Source: Gnetum montanum (Eukaryota; Streptophyta; Gnetopsida; Gnetales; Gnetaceae). From it: a stretch of DNA of 33,851 nucleotides. The notes under the pieces are model-generated. The model did no database searches and had not been told where the DNA came from. It worked only from the letters and a program-made list of their open reading frames with translations. Of the stretch, positions 17,452-29,900 are shown in pieces; position 1 is the first letter of the stretch, and each line of letters begins with the position of its first letter. Both the position numbers and the translations under genes were made by a program. The DNA is taken from the NCBI GenBank assembly GCA_015680685.1, contig MNCI01025274.1, forward strand, positions 191,884 through 225,734. Direction: 5' to 3'.

Positions 17452-19653
17452 ATGTCTTTCCAAGAGTCCACCAAATTGCCTCTCACCCTGCAATAAGCCA
17501 TGAGGGTGTATAATTCTAAAGACCCTACCATCATGGAGTGTATGTGATCTTTGAGGGTTAGAGGGGAGAGTCCTAATTTTGCAGCCATAAATGAAGATTA
17601 TTATAACTTCATTTGTGCTAAAATACATGCAGGAATGCTAATTCTATGAATTGAAGCTAAGGGTAAAAGGGAGCTTGAGCTCATACATAGGGGTGGAAAA
17701 GAGTATATTCCTTCCCCATATGATGAAATTCCTCTTAATGACATTTTCTCTAGCATCCTAGCCCTATTGATTACTGTGGAAGAGGAAAATGACAAGCCTA
17801 GCTTTGAGGAACAACAAGAGGAGAAGGATGAATTTAAGGCATAAACTAAGCCTGAAAACATCCTGGGAGGACTATTCCTACAAATATCCTACAAGGTCAC
17901 AACACCTTCCTCTAATGGTTTTGTTTTCTTCATGGGCATGATGCCATCATCTTCCACTCCTTCCTACACTACTGTGGTAGATCCTATGCTAGTTATAGCC
18001 ACACATCACACTCAAACAATGCCAAAAATAACCAAATAACACACCGATACCATTTGCAACATAGCCATGAAATACAAAACCATCAATGGTGGGTTTTACT
18101 ACCACAAATCCAATAACTACTCACATGGGATTCACCATGAGCCCCCTACACCACAAGGGTCACACACTACGTTTTCCCCATTTGTGCCTCAAGTACTAGC
18201 ACAAACATCTTTTTCTCTATTTGATCCACAAGCCACTATCATAATGCAACCTCTTCATTTTGTCATGCAACCTATAATGGGGCCACAAGACTCACAACAA
18301 ATGCCACAAACTTACATACAAACCTTGCAACCTATGGGGCCACCACGAGGCTTGTCTCAAGCCTTCCAAATGATCTAAGAGCTAATGGAGAAGTTGAAGA
18401 GGCTTAAAGCCTCTACCATACAAACTATCAAGATTATGAACTTCTTTTAGGATGATTCCATAAGTCTTGTAGTTCCACCCTTGATACTTCCTCCTAATGT
18501 CCTCATTTCCCAATTTACCAAATATAATGGAGAAGGTAACCCTAATTCTCATATTATTACCTTTTGATATGAATGTTTATCTTTCAACCATGGCCTCATA
18601 CTATCATGAGGGTTTTCCCTATGTCTTTTACTAGGAAAATAGTTGATTGCTATCACACATTCACTAGAGGATCTATATTCTCTTTAGAGGACTTAGTAGC
18701 CCAATTTGTCAACCACTTCAAGTATAACTTGAAGCTTGACATAACACTTAACCAAACCATGAAGGTCAAGTAGAGGTCCTTAGAACTTATACAAAAATTC
18801 ATTCAATAGTGGAATGGACTACTAAATGAAGTACCAAAGCCCATAGCCAAAGTCCACTTGTTAGCCATATTCGAGAAAGCAGTTAATCACCTCATCAAGT
18901 CCAAGCTCTACTACCTTGATCCATGGTCTCTTAGCCAAGAATTATTGCAAACTAAAAATATAGAGGATGTAGTGGAGGCAAACCATGATCTAGCGTATAT
19001 ATAATATAAAAACCAACATACTCAAAGAGGTGATAAAAAGAGCAAACAAAAAAAACTACTATAGAAATTGTAACCAAGGAAACAAAGATCATAAACCAAG
19101 GGTTGAAGGTCAACCTACCCAAGGCCCCTACCAATGACTACAACAACCAATCATCAACTTCTAGAACCACTGCATCAGCAACAAATAGACCTAACTTTGA
19201 AAGGAATGATAGGTCTAAATACACTACATTGCCATTAAAACCATTGGAGTTGCTAGACCAACTATTTATAAGTGGATTCATGAAACATAAAAAAATGACT
19301 GAAGTTACTCAAAAGAAACATGAGAAACTATGCAAAATAGCCAAATATATCACTCAGGAAATGAAGGATGATCCCCAGCTACCTAGATACTTTAAGCTAG
19401 ACTACTTCTACAATTATCATCAACTTCCTAGTCATGAGACAAACTTCTTCCTTACACTAAAGTATGACCTACATAGGATGATAGATAGGGGGAAACTAGT
19501 CTTAGATGTTTCTAACTCAATTTAGCCACAAAACTAGTTGATGTAGGTCTACAAAGATCCATTGAATGCTAATGATAGATCTTGTGTTATTTCAACATTC
19601 AACATCAATGAGAATTGGAGACCTGCAAGAGCACCATTCATGATATAGCATCA
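17452..19653 (+). pseudogene. E3 gag, truncated and frameshifted
   Basis: Start codon at 17452 in the context AGCACTATAACCATG, identical to E4 at 22712. N-terminal MSFQESTKLP matches E4 MPFQKSTKF. Then come SLRVRGESPNFAAINEDYYN, the acidic PENILGGLFLQ region, a Pro/Gln/Thr-rich middle (18067-18378), FTKYNGEGNPNSHIITF (18520-18568), the core DLVAQFVNHFKYNLKLD and the run ending HLLAIFEKAVNHLIKSKLYYL, and finally a clean 140-codon piece (19103-19525). Its knuckle reads YFYNYHQLPSHETNFF, with the outer Cys residues lost (Tyr, Phe). DDLHRMIDRGKLVLD-like sequence follows. Truncated in the linker before the protease by E4. Confidence 0.65.
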
Positions 19654-19967
19654 TGATTGTGCAAGATGGGTAACTCTCTAAATACATCTCTAGCATGGTG
19701 GTGATAGGCTTGTCACCTTGGTTGTGCTTTACTTCCTCCATGCATTCAACAAGCATGGTGGTGGAGAGCTTAGCATAGAAGATTCATCTCTAGCATGGAA
19801 GGAATGCCTTAGTTACTATTTTTAGTAAATGGAATGAATATGGGAGGAATAATTTACTATTTTTAGTAATTGATGAAGCACTATATAGTCGATGCGTCAA
19901 CTAGGCCCCAACGATGTAGCCTTCCTACATTGACGTGACCCCATTTACGTAGCCACCTATCCTGGCC

Positions 19968-19975
19968 TATAAATA
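19968..19975 (+). promoter_or_regulatory. TATA box of solo LTR
   Basis: GGCCTATAAATAAGAGGGCC, a strong plant-type TATA box about 98 bases from the LTR start. Confidence 0.6.
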
Positions 19976-20143
19976 AGAGGGCCTTCTGCCTCATTTAGGA
20001 ATCTTTCAGTTAGTTGTAGTGAAGCTCTTGCAGTTTGTTCCTGTAGGAGATAGAATATTTTCCAAGTGCCCGCAATAGGTGTAAGAAAAGGGATAGGCTC
20101 TTTATTTGAGCATTGATGTATCTGAGCCCATTGGCGTGACGAC

Positions 20144-20149
20144 AATAAA
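20144..20149 (+). terminator. polyadenylation signal of solo LTR
   Basis: AATAAA in GACAATAAAGATG, about 175 bases after the TATA box; plausible R-region signal. Confidence 0.4.
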
Positions 20150-20865
20150 GATGAACTATTCAAGCATTCCTTGCAGCATTTTGACTTAGCTATTTTATGC
20201 ATTCAGTAGTTTAATATGTTTGTGCTTTGTTAATTACTTGCTAATTACTTAGGTTTCTGTTATTATTATTTCAATCACTACTGTTCATTCGTAGTTCGTA
20301 AAGGCCATAAGTACAACCATCTTGAATGTAAATCAAACACTTGGTAAGCCTAGTGACACTTAACGTTTGGTAACCTAGAAGTGTTAGGAGATGCTCAGAA
20401 CATGCTCGGAAGATGGGACCAGATACTTATTCTAGGAATAGTTAGAATGCAAGCTAGGATAATTAGAGATTAGATAATAGTTCATTCCCTACTTTTTATA
20501 CCTTAAATTAGCCACCAAAATATATGCAAAAGGCTATAAAAATCATTAGCCTTAATCTCACTTAACCATCGTAAATGGAACATCACAAGTGAGATTAGGA
20601 AGATAATGACCGTTTTAACCTAAGGTTTCACCGGTTAGAATCTGGTGTATGTTAAGTGCTTACAGTCTACGGAATTTGATCGGGTCGCGTGTGAACGCCC
20701 GTGATTCATATGGTTGGGCGTAGGGGTACCTAGCCTCTCATCAATAACCCAAAAAATTTGGGTGTTCATTTCACCTAAATTTGGTAGTGAATTTGTAGCA
20801 AAACTACAACAAATTTCTAGCCTAATTGTAGTGAATTTGAAGCCCCATTCATGGCCTAAAGACCC

Positions 20866-20873
20866 TATAAAAG
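20866..20873 (+). promoter_or_regulatory. TATA box of E4 LTR
   Basis: TATAAAAG in CCCTATAAAAGCTAGCCTCA; conserved with E3. Confidence 0.6.
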
Positions 20874-21377
20874 CTAGCCTCAAACACCATTGAAGGGTTT
20901 AACATTTTTTGATAAGGTTCCAAATTTTTTTACCATACAAGAAATTTTTGGTTGGATGTTTTTTATAGCAATTTGCACACACACAACTCCACACTTGGTG
21001 TATTTTTAGGTACTCAAGAGCTCTTGCAAATTCCCATACTTGTAGTCTCTTAAACCCCAATGTGGAAGCATTGAGGCTTTGAGATTTGATGGATTTTGAT
21101 GTTAACATTACACTTCTAGGATTTCAAACCTAGTGTGGAACAACTTAGAATCCAAACATTCCCCTTTTTTCACCCATAGCACTGACCAAGTTAGTAGATC
21201 CAAGGTTGTAGTAGTAAAGGGAGGTTCTATAGCATGAAGAGTGTTTTGGCATCTAGATCATGGAGCAGATAATCTTGGCTTCAATGGGCTTTGAACTCTC
21301 ATATAAGTGGATCCTCTATTTGCTCATCTAGGCACCATTTGTATATTTTTCTCTAACTTATTATTTATTCTTTTCTC

Positions 21378-21383
21378 AATAAA
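21378..21383 (+). terminator. polyadenylation signal of E4 LTR
   Basis: AATAAA in TTCTCAATAAATTTTTAAG, aligned with the E3 signal at 15999. Confidence 0.5.
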
Positions 21384-21621
21384 TTTTTAAGTTTTGAGTT
21401 TTGTGTTCAAAGATAAATTTATTATTTGTGCATTATTTGGATTTTTTTTCATATTTTTACATTTGTTTTACATCTCCTAAGTCCCTAGTTGATCTACTCG
21501 ACTAGCTAGGGCACCTCAAATCCCATTTTCATTGTAAAGGCCTTGGGGGTTCTGAGTTGAGGAACTACTTGTGCCAAGGATCCTTGGTTTCCATTCTAGC
21601 AATTGAGGTTTTTGGTCACAA

Positions 21622-21656
21622 TAGTTTTTCTTAGCACTAGAAGGAGGGCCTTCACC
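21622..21656 (+). promoter_or_regulatory. E4 candidate primer-binding block
   Basis: TTTCTTAGCACTAGAAGGAG then GGCCTTCACC, immediately inside the LTR end at 21620. Best-preserved of the two plus-strand copies. Confidence 0.5.
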
Positions 21657-21762
21657 TAAATTTTGTAGCTAGACCTATTACTTTCATTTCCATTTACTAG
21701 CTTTTCCTTCATTTTTTGTAGCCAAGACCTTGAAAAATTAACGTTGGTCTTCCCCTCACCCC

Positions 21763-21763
<1 letters not shown>

Positions 21764-21794
<31 letters not shown>

Positions 21795-21807
21795 NNNNNN
21801 NNNNNNN
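21764..21807. other. 31-base poly-C run followed by 13-base gap
   Basis: A homopolymer of 31 C runs straight into N. E3 has shorter C-rich runs in its leader (around 16640), so a real C tract exists, but the length here is probably a sequencing or assembly artefact. Confidence 0.8.
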
Positions 21808-22711
21808 TGGAAGTTGTAGGTGGTTAGGCTTTGGTTTTTCATAGCACTTGCTATGAATTTAAAGGCGTAAAACTAGTGTTGATATTTCTTTCCCCCTTTG
21901 TTTTTTGTTTCCAAAATTCTATTTTCTAGCTTCTAAAAGTGGGTGGTTCAACTCATCCATGAGTTGACTGCACCCCCCCTTCATTTCCTTTTATGCCATA
22001 CCTAGTGTGAAAGCAATTGGAAGGCCACCATTGGTGAAATTTGAAACCAGTTTCATAACTAGATATACTGTTATTACAAATTTAAAGCCATTTTTTAAGC
22101 CAAAACTCTCAAGAACTCTAATGTTGTCATTCCCTCCCCCTATGGTAGAAACCTCAGTGTGAAAGCTACAAGTGGTTTGGATGTTGGAATTTCACAACAT
22201 CTGTTGTGAGTTCCTAGAGAAAAGATAGTGTGGAAGCCTTGATAAATATTTAATTTTTGTTTCCATGATATTTCTCACTAAAGAAATGTTGGTCTCCATA
22301 CCAACCAAGGCCACTTTTCTCTCCTTTTTGATGAAAGTTGAAAACTTGCCAAAACCATCTTTGGAAATTTTCAAGTTTTCATTTTGATGTTCAAAATTTT
22401 TCCCCTATCTCCAAAGTTGGAATAGGAAGGTGTGATATTTCTATTATCTTACCCTCATTCTTTCCCCCCTACCATACCTAGCATAGAGGCACTTGGAAAG
22501 CCAACTTAGGAAAGGTTGAAAGCCAACATTGCCAATATTTTATTTTTGGTAAAGGGGTAAACACCCCTTATCCCCCACTTACTAATTATAGTAAGTATAT
22601 CATTGTTTCCATTTCTCATTTTTTCTAAGGATTTTAAAATTCCATTCATTAGAATTTATTCTAGTCTTAACATTTATAGCCTATTCTTAAGCACTTATTA
22701 GCACTATAACC
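21808..22711 (+). other. E4 leader with internal duplication
   Basis: Collinear with the E3 leader and again made of two similar halves: GGTGAAATTTGAAACCAG near 22034 and GGAAAGGTTGAAAGCCAA near 22510. No open frame of note. Confidence 0.5.
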
Positions 22712-24778
22712 ATGCCTTTTCAAAAATCGACCAAATTTCTCTTCACCTTCACTAGTGAAGATCATAACCAATAATTCATGAGGGTGTATAATCCCAATGA
22801 ACTATAGTCATTGAGTGTAGGCAATCTTTGAGAGTCAGAGGGAAGAGTCCTGATTTTGCAACCATTAATGAAGATCTTTATAAGTTCATTTATGCCAAAA
22901 TACAGGCAAACATGGTAGTTGTCCAAATTGAAGCCAAAGCCAAGAGGGAATTTGAGCACATACACAAGGGTGGAAAAGAATACATACATTCCTTTTATGA
23001 TGAAATTCCTCTAAATTATGTCTATTCTAGTATCCTATCTTAATTGATTATGGTAGAGGAGGAATACGACTAGCCTACCTTTGGGGAACAATAGGGAGAA
23101 GAGGATGAATTTAGGGCAGAATCTAGGCCTGAAAACATCCTTGGAGAGCTATTCAACCAGACATCCCATAATGTTATAGAACCTTCCCCTAATGCCTTCG
23201 TTTTCTCCATGGGCATGATGCCACCGTCTTCCAATCCTCCACACCATTCTACAACAGACCCTATGCTAATTGTAGCAAAACATCACACTCAATCAATACC
23301 ACAAGCAATAAATCATAACATATCAATGCCATTTGCAATACAGCCACGAAATACAAAACCATCAATGGTGGGTTTTACCACCACAAATCCAATAACTACT
23401 CACATGGGATCCACCGTGAGACCCCCTACAACATAGGCATCACACACTATATTTTCCCCATTTGTGCCTCAAGTACTAGCACAAACATCTTTTTCTTTTC
23501 TTGGTCCACAAGCCACAACCATAGCACAACCTTTTCCTTCTATCATGGAACCCATAGCAAGGCCACAAACATCACAATAGATACCACAACCTTATGTACA
23601 AACTTGGATCAAGACTTTCAAATGATCCAAGACTTAATAGAGGAATTGTAGGTGCTTAAAGCCTTTACCATACAAACTGTCATGATTACAAACTTCTACA
23701 AAGATGATCCCACAAGTCCTATAATTCCACCCTTGACACTCCCTTTTGGTGTCCCCATTCCATAATTTAGTAGATATAAGGGAGAAGGTGACCCTAATGC
23801 TCACCTTATCACCTTTCGATCTGAATGTTTGCTCTTGTAGCCATGGCCTCATACCATCATGATGATTTCCCCTATGTCTTTGAGTGGGAAAGCACTCAAC
23901 TAATATCATGCATTACCTAGAGGATCTATATCCTCTATTGAAGACTTAATATCCTAGTTTGTCAACCACTTCAAGTGTAACTTGAAGCCTGACACAACAC
24001 TTAACCAACTCATGAAGGTTAAGCAAGGGCCCTGAGAACTTATAGAGAAATTCATTCAACAGTGGAATGGACTGCTAAATGAAATACCAGAGCCCATAGC
24101 TAAAGCCCATTTGTTAGCCTTATTTAAGGAAGTAGTTAATGACTTCATCAACTCAAAACTTTACTACCTTGACCCACGGTCTCTTAGCTAAGTGTTCTCA
24201 TAAACTAAAATCATAGAGGATGTTGCAAAGGCTTACCATGATCTGGCATATATATCATATAAAAACCAACACACTCAAAGAGATAAAGAAAAGAGAAAAC
24301 AAAAAACACTGTCATATCAACCATGACCAAGGAAAAGAAGATCATGAACCAAGGGTTGAAGGTCAACCCACCTAAGCCCTTCACCAATGACCATAGTAAT
24401 CGACCATCAACTTTTGGGATTGATACATCAACAACAAATAGGCCTAACTTCAAAAGGAAGGACAAGTCTAAGTATACTAAGTTGCCACTAAAACCATTTG
24501 AGTTACTTGACCAACTATTAAGAAGTGGACACATGCAACATAAGAAAATAAATAAAGACACTAAAAAAAAACACAAGCAATTGTGTAAAATTACCAAAGA
24601 TCCTTCTTGGACAATGAAAGATGATCCTCCATTTCCTAGATACTTTAAGCTAGACTGGTTCTACCAATATTATCAACTACTCGATCATGATATAGGCTTC
24701 TACTTTTCACTAAAGGATGACCTACAAAGGATGATAGATAGGGGGGAGCTAGTCTTGAATGATTCTAATCTAGTTTGA
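22712..24778 (+). pseudogene. E4 gag, frameshifted
   Basis: ATG at 22712 in the conserved AGCACTATAACCATG context. Fragments in order: NEDLYKFIYAKIQANMVVVQ (frame from 22828), the acidic PENILGELFNQTSH region, a Pro/Thr-rich middle (23209-23436), YKGEGDPNAHLITFRSECL (near 23780), ISPMSLSGKAL, FVNHFKCNLKPDTTLN and ending with a clean 151-codon piece (24323-24778). The knuckle reads WFYQYYQLLDHDIGFY: both Cys and one His of the CX2HX4HX4C motif are gone, followed by DDLQRMIDRGELVLNDSNLV. At least three frameshifts and many stops. Structural capsid and RNA-binding role lost. Confidence 0.65.
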
Positions 24779-25361
24779 CCACAAAACTAGTCAATGCAGG
24801 CCTATAAAGACTCATTGAATGCCAATGATAGGCCTTATGTTATTTTGGCATTCAACATTGATGGCAATCAAAGACCTTTAAGAGAACTATTTGTGATCCA
24901 ACTATCCCTTTATAATGAGAGAGCTTCTTAAGCTTCCCATAGCTCACAACCTTCTTTCATTATGAGGGTACCATCACGAATGCCTCTGAGAGAACCTTTT
25001 GTCATTAAGGTTCCCAAACCCAATAGAACCCAAACAATTGTAACCCAACTAATTGCACAATGATCCCCTATGGTTGCCAATGCTACTACTTCTTCCTTAC
25101 AACCAAAAACTAACAACCAAATAATTTCATCCAACCAAAGGAGGAAGTATAAGTAAAAGCTTGATAACAAGGGAGATAAGTAGGCAAAGGCATGAAAGAA
25201 AGATGGCTCACTGAATCCCACTTCCATTTTAGCTATACCTATGAGGTCTAGTAACCTATCTCCTTCAGCCAATAATCCATAGGAGGATGCTAAAATCCAT
25301 AACCAAAATAACAAAGAAAATACATAGAGCCATAACCTAAAAATGAAGTTCCCCTTTTGGG
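24779..25361 (+). pseudogene. E4 gag-protease linker
   Basis: AYKDSLNANDRPYVILAFNI opens it, then PSFIMRVPSRMPLREPFVIK (24950-25010), matching the E2 linker. Later Asn/Ser/Lys-rich low-complexity sequence with stops. The intact linker here shows where E3 (at ELFVI) and E2 (at EPFVIKV) were cut. Confidence 0.5.
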
Positions 25362-26260
25362 ATGTATGAAGGAAGGCATCATCAGGGTAACAAGCCCATG
25401 GCCAGTGACAAAAACTTCCTTAGTGCAATGGACCAAGTTAAGCAATCCTTGAAGCAAATGAATATCACCTTAAGCTTATATGACTTGATTATAACTTCCT
25501 CCACACATCATGAGATGCTAATAAAAATGATGACCTCCATACCTATTAGTGAGGATATTCCTACTAATGAGGAATCCATCCATGTAGTGATGATTCCTCC
25601 CTCATCAAAGGAGGAGAAATCAACAACCTTAACATTTTGCAATACCAAAATTAAGGTTAATCCTTATAGTGGCAAGGTGACTATAGCCCCTCCATTCATG
25701 ACCATACTCATAGGATAATTTAAGATACATTGGGTGCATGTCTATGATAGAGTAGCAACCAATGTCATCCCACGCACCATCGTGGAAAGCTTGGGCCTAA
25801 CATAGCAAATATAATCTATGACCACCACAGCTCTTAAGGCCTACAATGGATCAAGATTTTTCATCAAGGGGTCTATCTCCTTAGCTTTTGTAGCCAAAGA
25901 AAAATTCCCTACCACTACAAACTTCTTGGTGGTGGAAGAGATACTAGAGTTCAACCTAATCCTCGGAAGATCTAGGATAGCTTAATTACGAGCTATCTAC
26001 TTGCCCACCAACCAAGAAATTCACCTTCCTTATGAGGAAGGTAAAATCATAATTCATGGTGATAACACAGCTCCCCTAGTCATCAACAATGTGAACATAG
26101 AATAGGGGTTTGAAGTGGAGCTTCAAGAAGAAGCTCCTAGCTATGAAGAGCAGAAATCCAAGATAACCAACAGTGATAACAAATGCAATACACTATGGGA
26201 CAAACTCCCTTTCAACGTTTTAAGTAAAGGGGATGGTGTGTACAAGCTTGTCTAGAGGAG
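25362..26260 (+). pseudogene. E4 aspartic protease, inactivated
   Basis: AMDQVKQSLKQMNITLSLYD begins the conserved region, open from 25362 to 25718. After a stop the active-site loop reads VHVYDRVATNVIP, so the E1 D-D-G has become Y-D-R: catalytic Asp and Gly are lost. Downstream FLVVEEILEFNLILGRSRIA aligns with the E1 FNLILGRSW strand, then NQEIHLPYEEGKIIIHGDN and an acidic tail. Stops at several places. No reverse transcriptase follows; recognisable coding ends near 26260. Confidence 0.65.
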
Positions 26261-26484
26261 GCCTTACTCACTCCATAATATTACAAAGATTAGGAAGAAT
26301 GTACACAATTGAAGTTTACCCTAACCTTCCCATGCTTTTATGACCAGATGCAATGATAGCCAAGTATCCATATTTCTCTTTTACAATTTATGCATGTAGC
26401 CTATGAATTTAGCTATAAGTTTATTTGTATTGGTACCTATTTTTTAGAACTTTTCTTTATTTTTAAAACATTAAAAAAAACATC

Positions 26485-26690
26485 TCTTTTAGACAATGGC
26501 CTGCTAAGGCCTAAAATTAACACTATGGTCTGCTATGGCCTTAAATTGGCATTCTCGTTTGCTAAGATGTTAAACTGGCACCACGTGTGCTAAGATGTTA
26601 AAATAGCATTATGGCCCACCATGTCCTTAAACTAGAAAAGCTATATAAGCTATGCCTGTGATGGCCTAAAACTAGTAAACGTTCCTCACA
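26485..26690. repeat. E4 convergent-region minisatellite, about 5-6 units of roughly 29 bp
   Basis: Imperfect units such as GGCCTGCTAAGGCCTAAAAT and GGTCTGCTATGGCCTTAAAT, then CGTTTGCTAAGATGTTAAAC and GGCCCACCATGTCCTTAAAC. Same position (between protease and antisense-gene end) and similar GGCC...TTTA flavour as the 27-bp tract of E1, but the unit differs in length. Confidence 0.6.
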
Positions 26691-26903
26691 TTGATTAGCC
26701 ATAAATAAAATGTCCATGCTTACAACATTTACTACTATGAATGCATATAGCCAAAATGGAACCAAAATTTAAAATTAAAATATCCATAACCATAATGTGT
26801 AGCAATGATGCCAAAGAATAACCATCCATAACATAGTCTTGACTAACCATAGCCATCAACACAAACACAAAAACAAAGACCTAGCAAGCTAAACTAAAGG
26901 AGG

Positions 26904-29900
26904 CTATTGAGTAGCATCTGCAGGAAGAGGTGGTGGGTCATTCCCATCCTCATGGCTAGGGGTGCCAATGTCTCTTAAGGCTTGAAATACAAAAATATAT
27001 AGCCAATTAGTAAACCATATCCAAGATCATAACTTAAAACAAAAAAAGACTAAAATATAAAATAGACCAAACCTATGAAGAGTTTGACTCCATCACTTCC
27101 AAGGGTAGATGGGTAAGGCCTTCCTCCAAACGATGGAGGATATAGTCCTCCATCATGTTGACCTGGTCAACATCCCCAAGATCAAAACCAAAAAGAATGT
27201 CAAATCTATATATAGGAGTCCAAGAAGGCTCACAAGTAATACTAGCTATAGTAGTCTCACCTGCAATGGTAGTGATCTGAATAGTGGGGGATTGCTCCAC
27301 CTTGAGAGTACTTTGAAAAAGTTGATAAGCACTCTCTAATTGGATCCCTTGAATGAATAGCTCTCTCTTATGCTATTCAACCAAATCTTATTTAAGCCAT
27401 TTCAAGTAAGCCCCATAGTTAGCCTTGGTGTTTTTCTTGACTCTAGGATCCAAGAACAGTGATCCTTTTAGTCTTTAACCTTTTGGGAGATGAGGTCCAT
27501 TTGCATATGTTGCTCCACCATCTCCCATAGGATTGCTACTTTGTCTTGAATTACATGTCAATAGTAAGCCCATGTGATCTCCTTAGTTCATAACTTCCCC
27601 AAGTTAGCGACTTGGGCTTTCATAAAGGATCCCTAATTGTATCCTCCTACCTTTGAACCTTTTCCCTAAGGCCAAAACTTTCTCCCATAGGGATTCATTG
27701 GACCTCTCTAGCTTCCATGAAGATTTTACACACAACATTGCTAAATTAATGGTAGTGTCATACAGCTTCATGGGTACACTAGACATGTTTGAGGGAGGTC
27801 TAGGAAAATAGTCTACCTCCATGTTCCTATTGGAGTCCCACTTTATAGATGGTATTGTAAAAAGCATAAAAGGAAATCATAAGACACAAACTCAAATAGC
27901 CATAACGTAAACAAAGCCAACAGCCAATGCACATAAAACAAAATCCTTACCTATCTTATATGCAACCTAATGTAGTTGATTGATGATTTCCTTCACCATC
28001 TCACATAGGAACTCCACTTTGTATAGAGTCTCTACCCATGGTTTTGCATGAAACTTAGGGATGGGAGCTTGCATTGGTGGCTTAGGAACTACTATAAGCA
28101 TAACAATCATTGAAAGGTTAGGATGACAACCAAATGTAACCAATGTAATACAACAATAATATTAAGGCATAGGCATACCTAGCTCCTCCTCCTCTTCCTC
28201 TTCTAGGATGATGATGAAAGAGGTACTTGGTATTGCCTCACCGAACAAGGCATCTATATCATCTATGCTTGCATCGACAAGTCCTTCAAACATGGGTTGC
28301 TTTAGGAGTGCCTCTTCTACATGCCTTTGTTTTACCTTCACAATAGCTTGGGCTACTATAACTTGATGCATGTCTACAACCATAGCACATAAAAAATCAA
28401 TTAACACATGAAACCATGAAGTAGCCATAAAATCATAGAACACGAAATAGCTAAAGTTAAATAAAGCATAACTATGACTTCCTACTATGATGGCTTAATC
28501 TTAAACTTAAGCTTCTTTCAGGTAGGTTGATTTGATGTTGGGGGTGCTTGCTCCATAGGCCTCTTAAGTTTCTCTCTAGCTGCCTCTTCAACCTCCATGC
28601 ACTATCATTTGGCCTCTTAGACACTAGTAGGAAATGAGATTGGCTCATCATCATTAGTACTATTTGGAGACTCATACTATCTAACAGCAAGATTCTTAGT
28701 GATGATGGATAATGTCTCATCCACATCCTTTGGTGGGTTTTGGTCTTGCACTATTGGATACATATGTTTTATCCAAGGCTTAGAAAGTTGGCTTAACTCC
28801 TGGGAGATCCATCCTCCATTCCAATACACCACCAGAAACTCCACAAACCTATTTAGATAGCCTGAAAAAAATGCAAAGTGCATATGGATTATTGTAAAGG
28901 TGTCAACATGGAGTCTACAAATCTCCTCTTAAAGCCTAGTAGCCAATCATTTTTGATGCCCTCCATCAAGACCTTCTTAAAGGTCCACCCCTATGCTAGG
29001 CTGATCACCTTCTTTTGTGATAGTAGTTTAGGGAATGCATGATATCTAAACAAAGGATATGATTCCTTTACATCATGGTTTATGAAGCTATCCATTGAAA
29101 TTCTAGAGTGGCCCATGTTGGCACCAAGCCACTCTAGAACTTCCTCCCAATGGCCTAATTTCCTCACTATCCTAACGGGAACCTTGGCCCCATCAGCAAG
29201 GACCCCAAGCAAGTCACAAAAGGAGCTAGCACCTATGCCAATGTTCACCTTAACATCTTGAATGATGGTGCTAAAGTAACTAGCCTTCTCATCGAAGGAG
29301 TCAATAACAAGCAACATCTCTATAGCAAGGATGGAAGAAATAGGTGTAATAAATACATCAAGTAAACTTGCATACATTATGTTTTCTTAAACATATCTAG
29401 GTGTCTATCCCCTTAGCCACTCCTACATTGATGTCACATCATCAAACTTTAGGATGAGGGTTTCCTCATGATGCAAGCCTTAAAGTGGTATAGTGACATC
29501 AGTTAAGGTGGAAGGTCCTATGAAGTAGCAACCAAAGGTTAGCATTCATATGAGAAATTTCAAAAACCAAAAAGAACAATAAAACACTTAATGACATGAA
29601 ACACTAGAAGCCATATGTTTAGCTTTATTTTTCTTCTATCATGTGGAGATTCCATCTATAATGGTTTGATCTGTGCCTTCGACATCTACCCACTATTTGT
29701 GCATTGTCTTATTATCCTTGCACTTCTTGTATACCATGTTGAACTTAGTCATGTATTCATTAAATTCCCCTCTTAACAGTTGATACATAGTAGCTTTGAT
29801 TTGGGGAATCTTGGTGAATTTCTCCAAAGTAGTTTGGGCAATTGCCAAGATTTGGTCATTAATGATCAAACCCTACTCATTGACCTTATACCTGCAAGAA

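Larger units (their letters stand above)
15130..19653 (+). mobile_element. E3: plus-strand Ty3/gypsy-like element cut by E4
   Basis: Order: LTR (start uncertain, end 16234), conserved leader block, long leader with an internal duplication, gag pseudogene. The protein similarity to E4 runs to APFMI near 19645, where E4 reads ELFVI; after that the E4 LTR begins at 19654. No protease or antisense gene of E3 is present to the left of E4, so the remainder is either beyond E4 or deleted. E3 and E4 are collinear over the LTR, leader and gag. Confidence 0.65.
19871..20743 (+). mobile_element. solo LTR of another family (873 bp) nested in E4 LTR
   Basis: Starts TGATGAAG and ends CTCTCATCA, an imperfect terminal inverted pair (TGATGA/TCATCA). 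It splits E4 LTR sequence that is contiguous in E3. The flanking five bases GTAAT (left) and ATAAC (right) fit a 5-bp target duplication with two transitions. Inside are TATAAATA (19968) and AATAAA (20144), placed as in an LTR. CpG is visibly more frequent than in the flanks (GGGTCGCGTG, GATGCGTCAA), so it is younger. No internal coding region, hence a solo LTR left by recombination. Confidence 0.7.
19654..21620 (+). repeat. E4 5' LTR, interrupted by a solo LTR
   Basis: Begins TGATTGTGCAAG where E3 protein similarity ends, and ends GGTCACA at 21620 before ATAGTTTTTCTTAGCACTAG. Without the insert (19871-20743) it is about 1.09 kb. Aligns with the E3 LTR on both sides of the insert: GAATATGGGAGGAATAATTT on the left and ATAACCCAAAAAATTTGGG on the right correspond to contiguous sequence at 15315-15365. 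Confidence 0.6.

Noticed and set aside
21764-21794. Functional quadruplex or telomere-like C tract
   Set aside because: A pure C homopolymer running into an N gap is more likely a sequencing or assembly artefact.
24211-25314. Minus-strand frames of 128 codons opposite E4 gag and linker, very hydrophobic
   Set aside because: Antisense shadows of the gag pseudogene, whose plus-strand reading aligns with E1-E3.
26260-26900. Reverse transcriptase or integrase remnant after the E4 protease
   Set aside because: No YxDD-type, RNase H or integrase zinc-binding motif was found in either strand; the space holds the minisatellite and AT-rich DNA.
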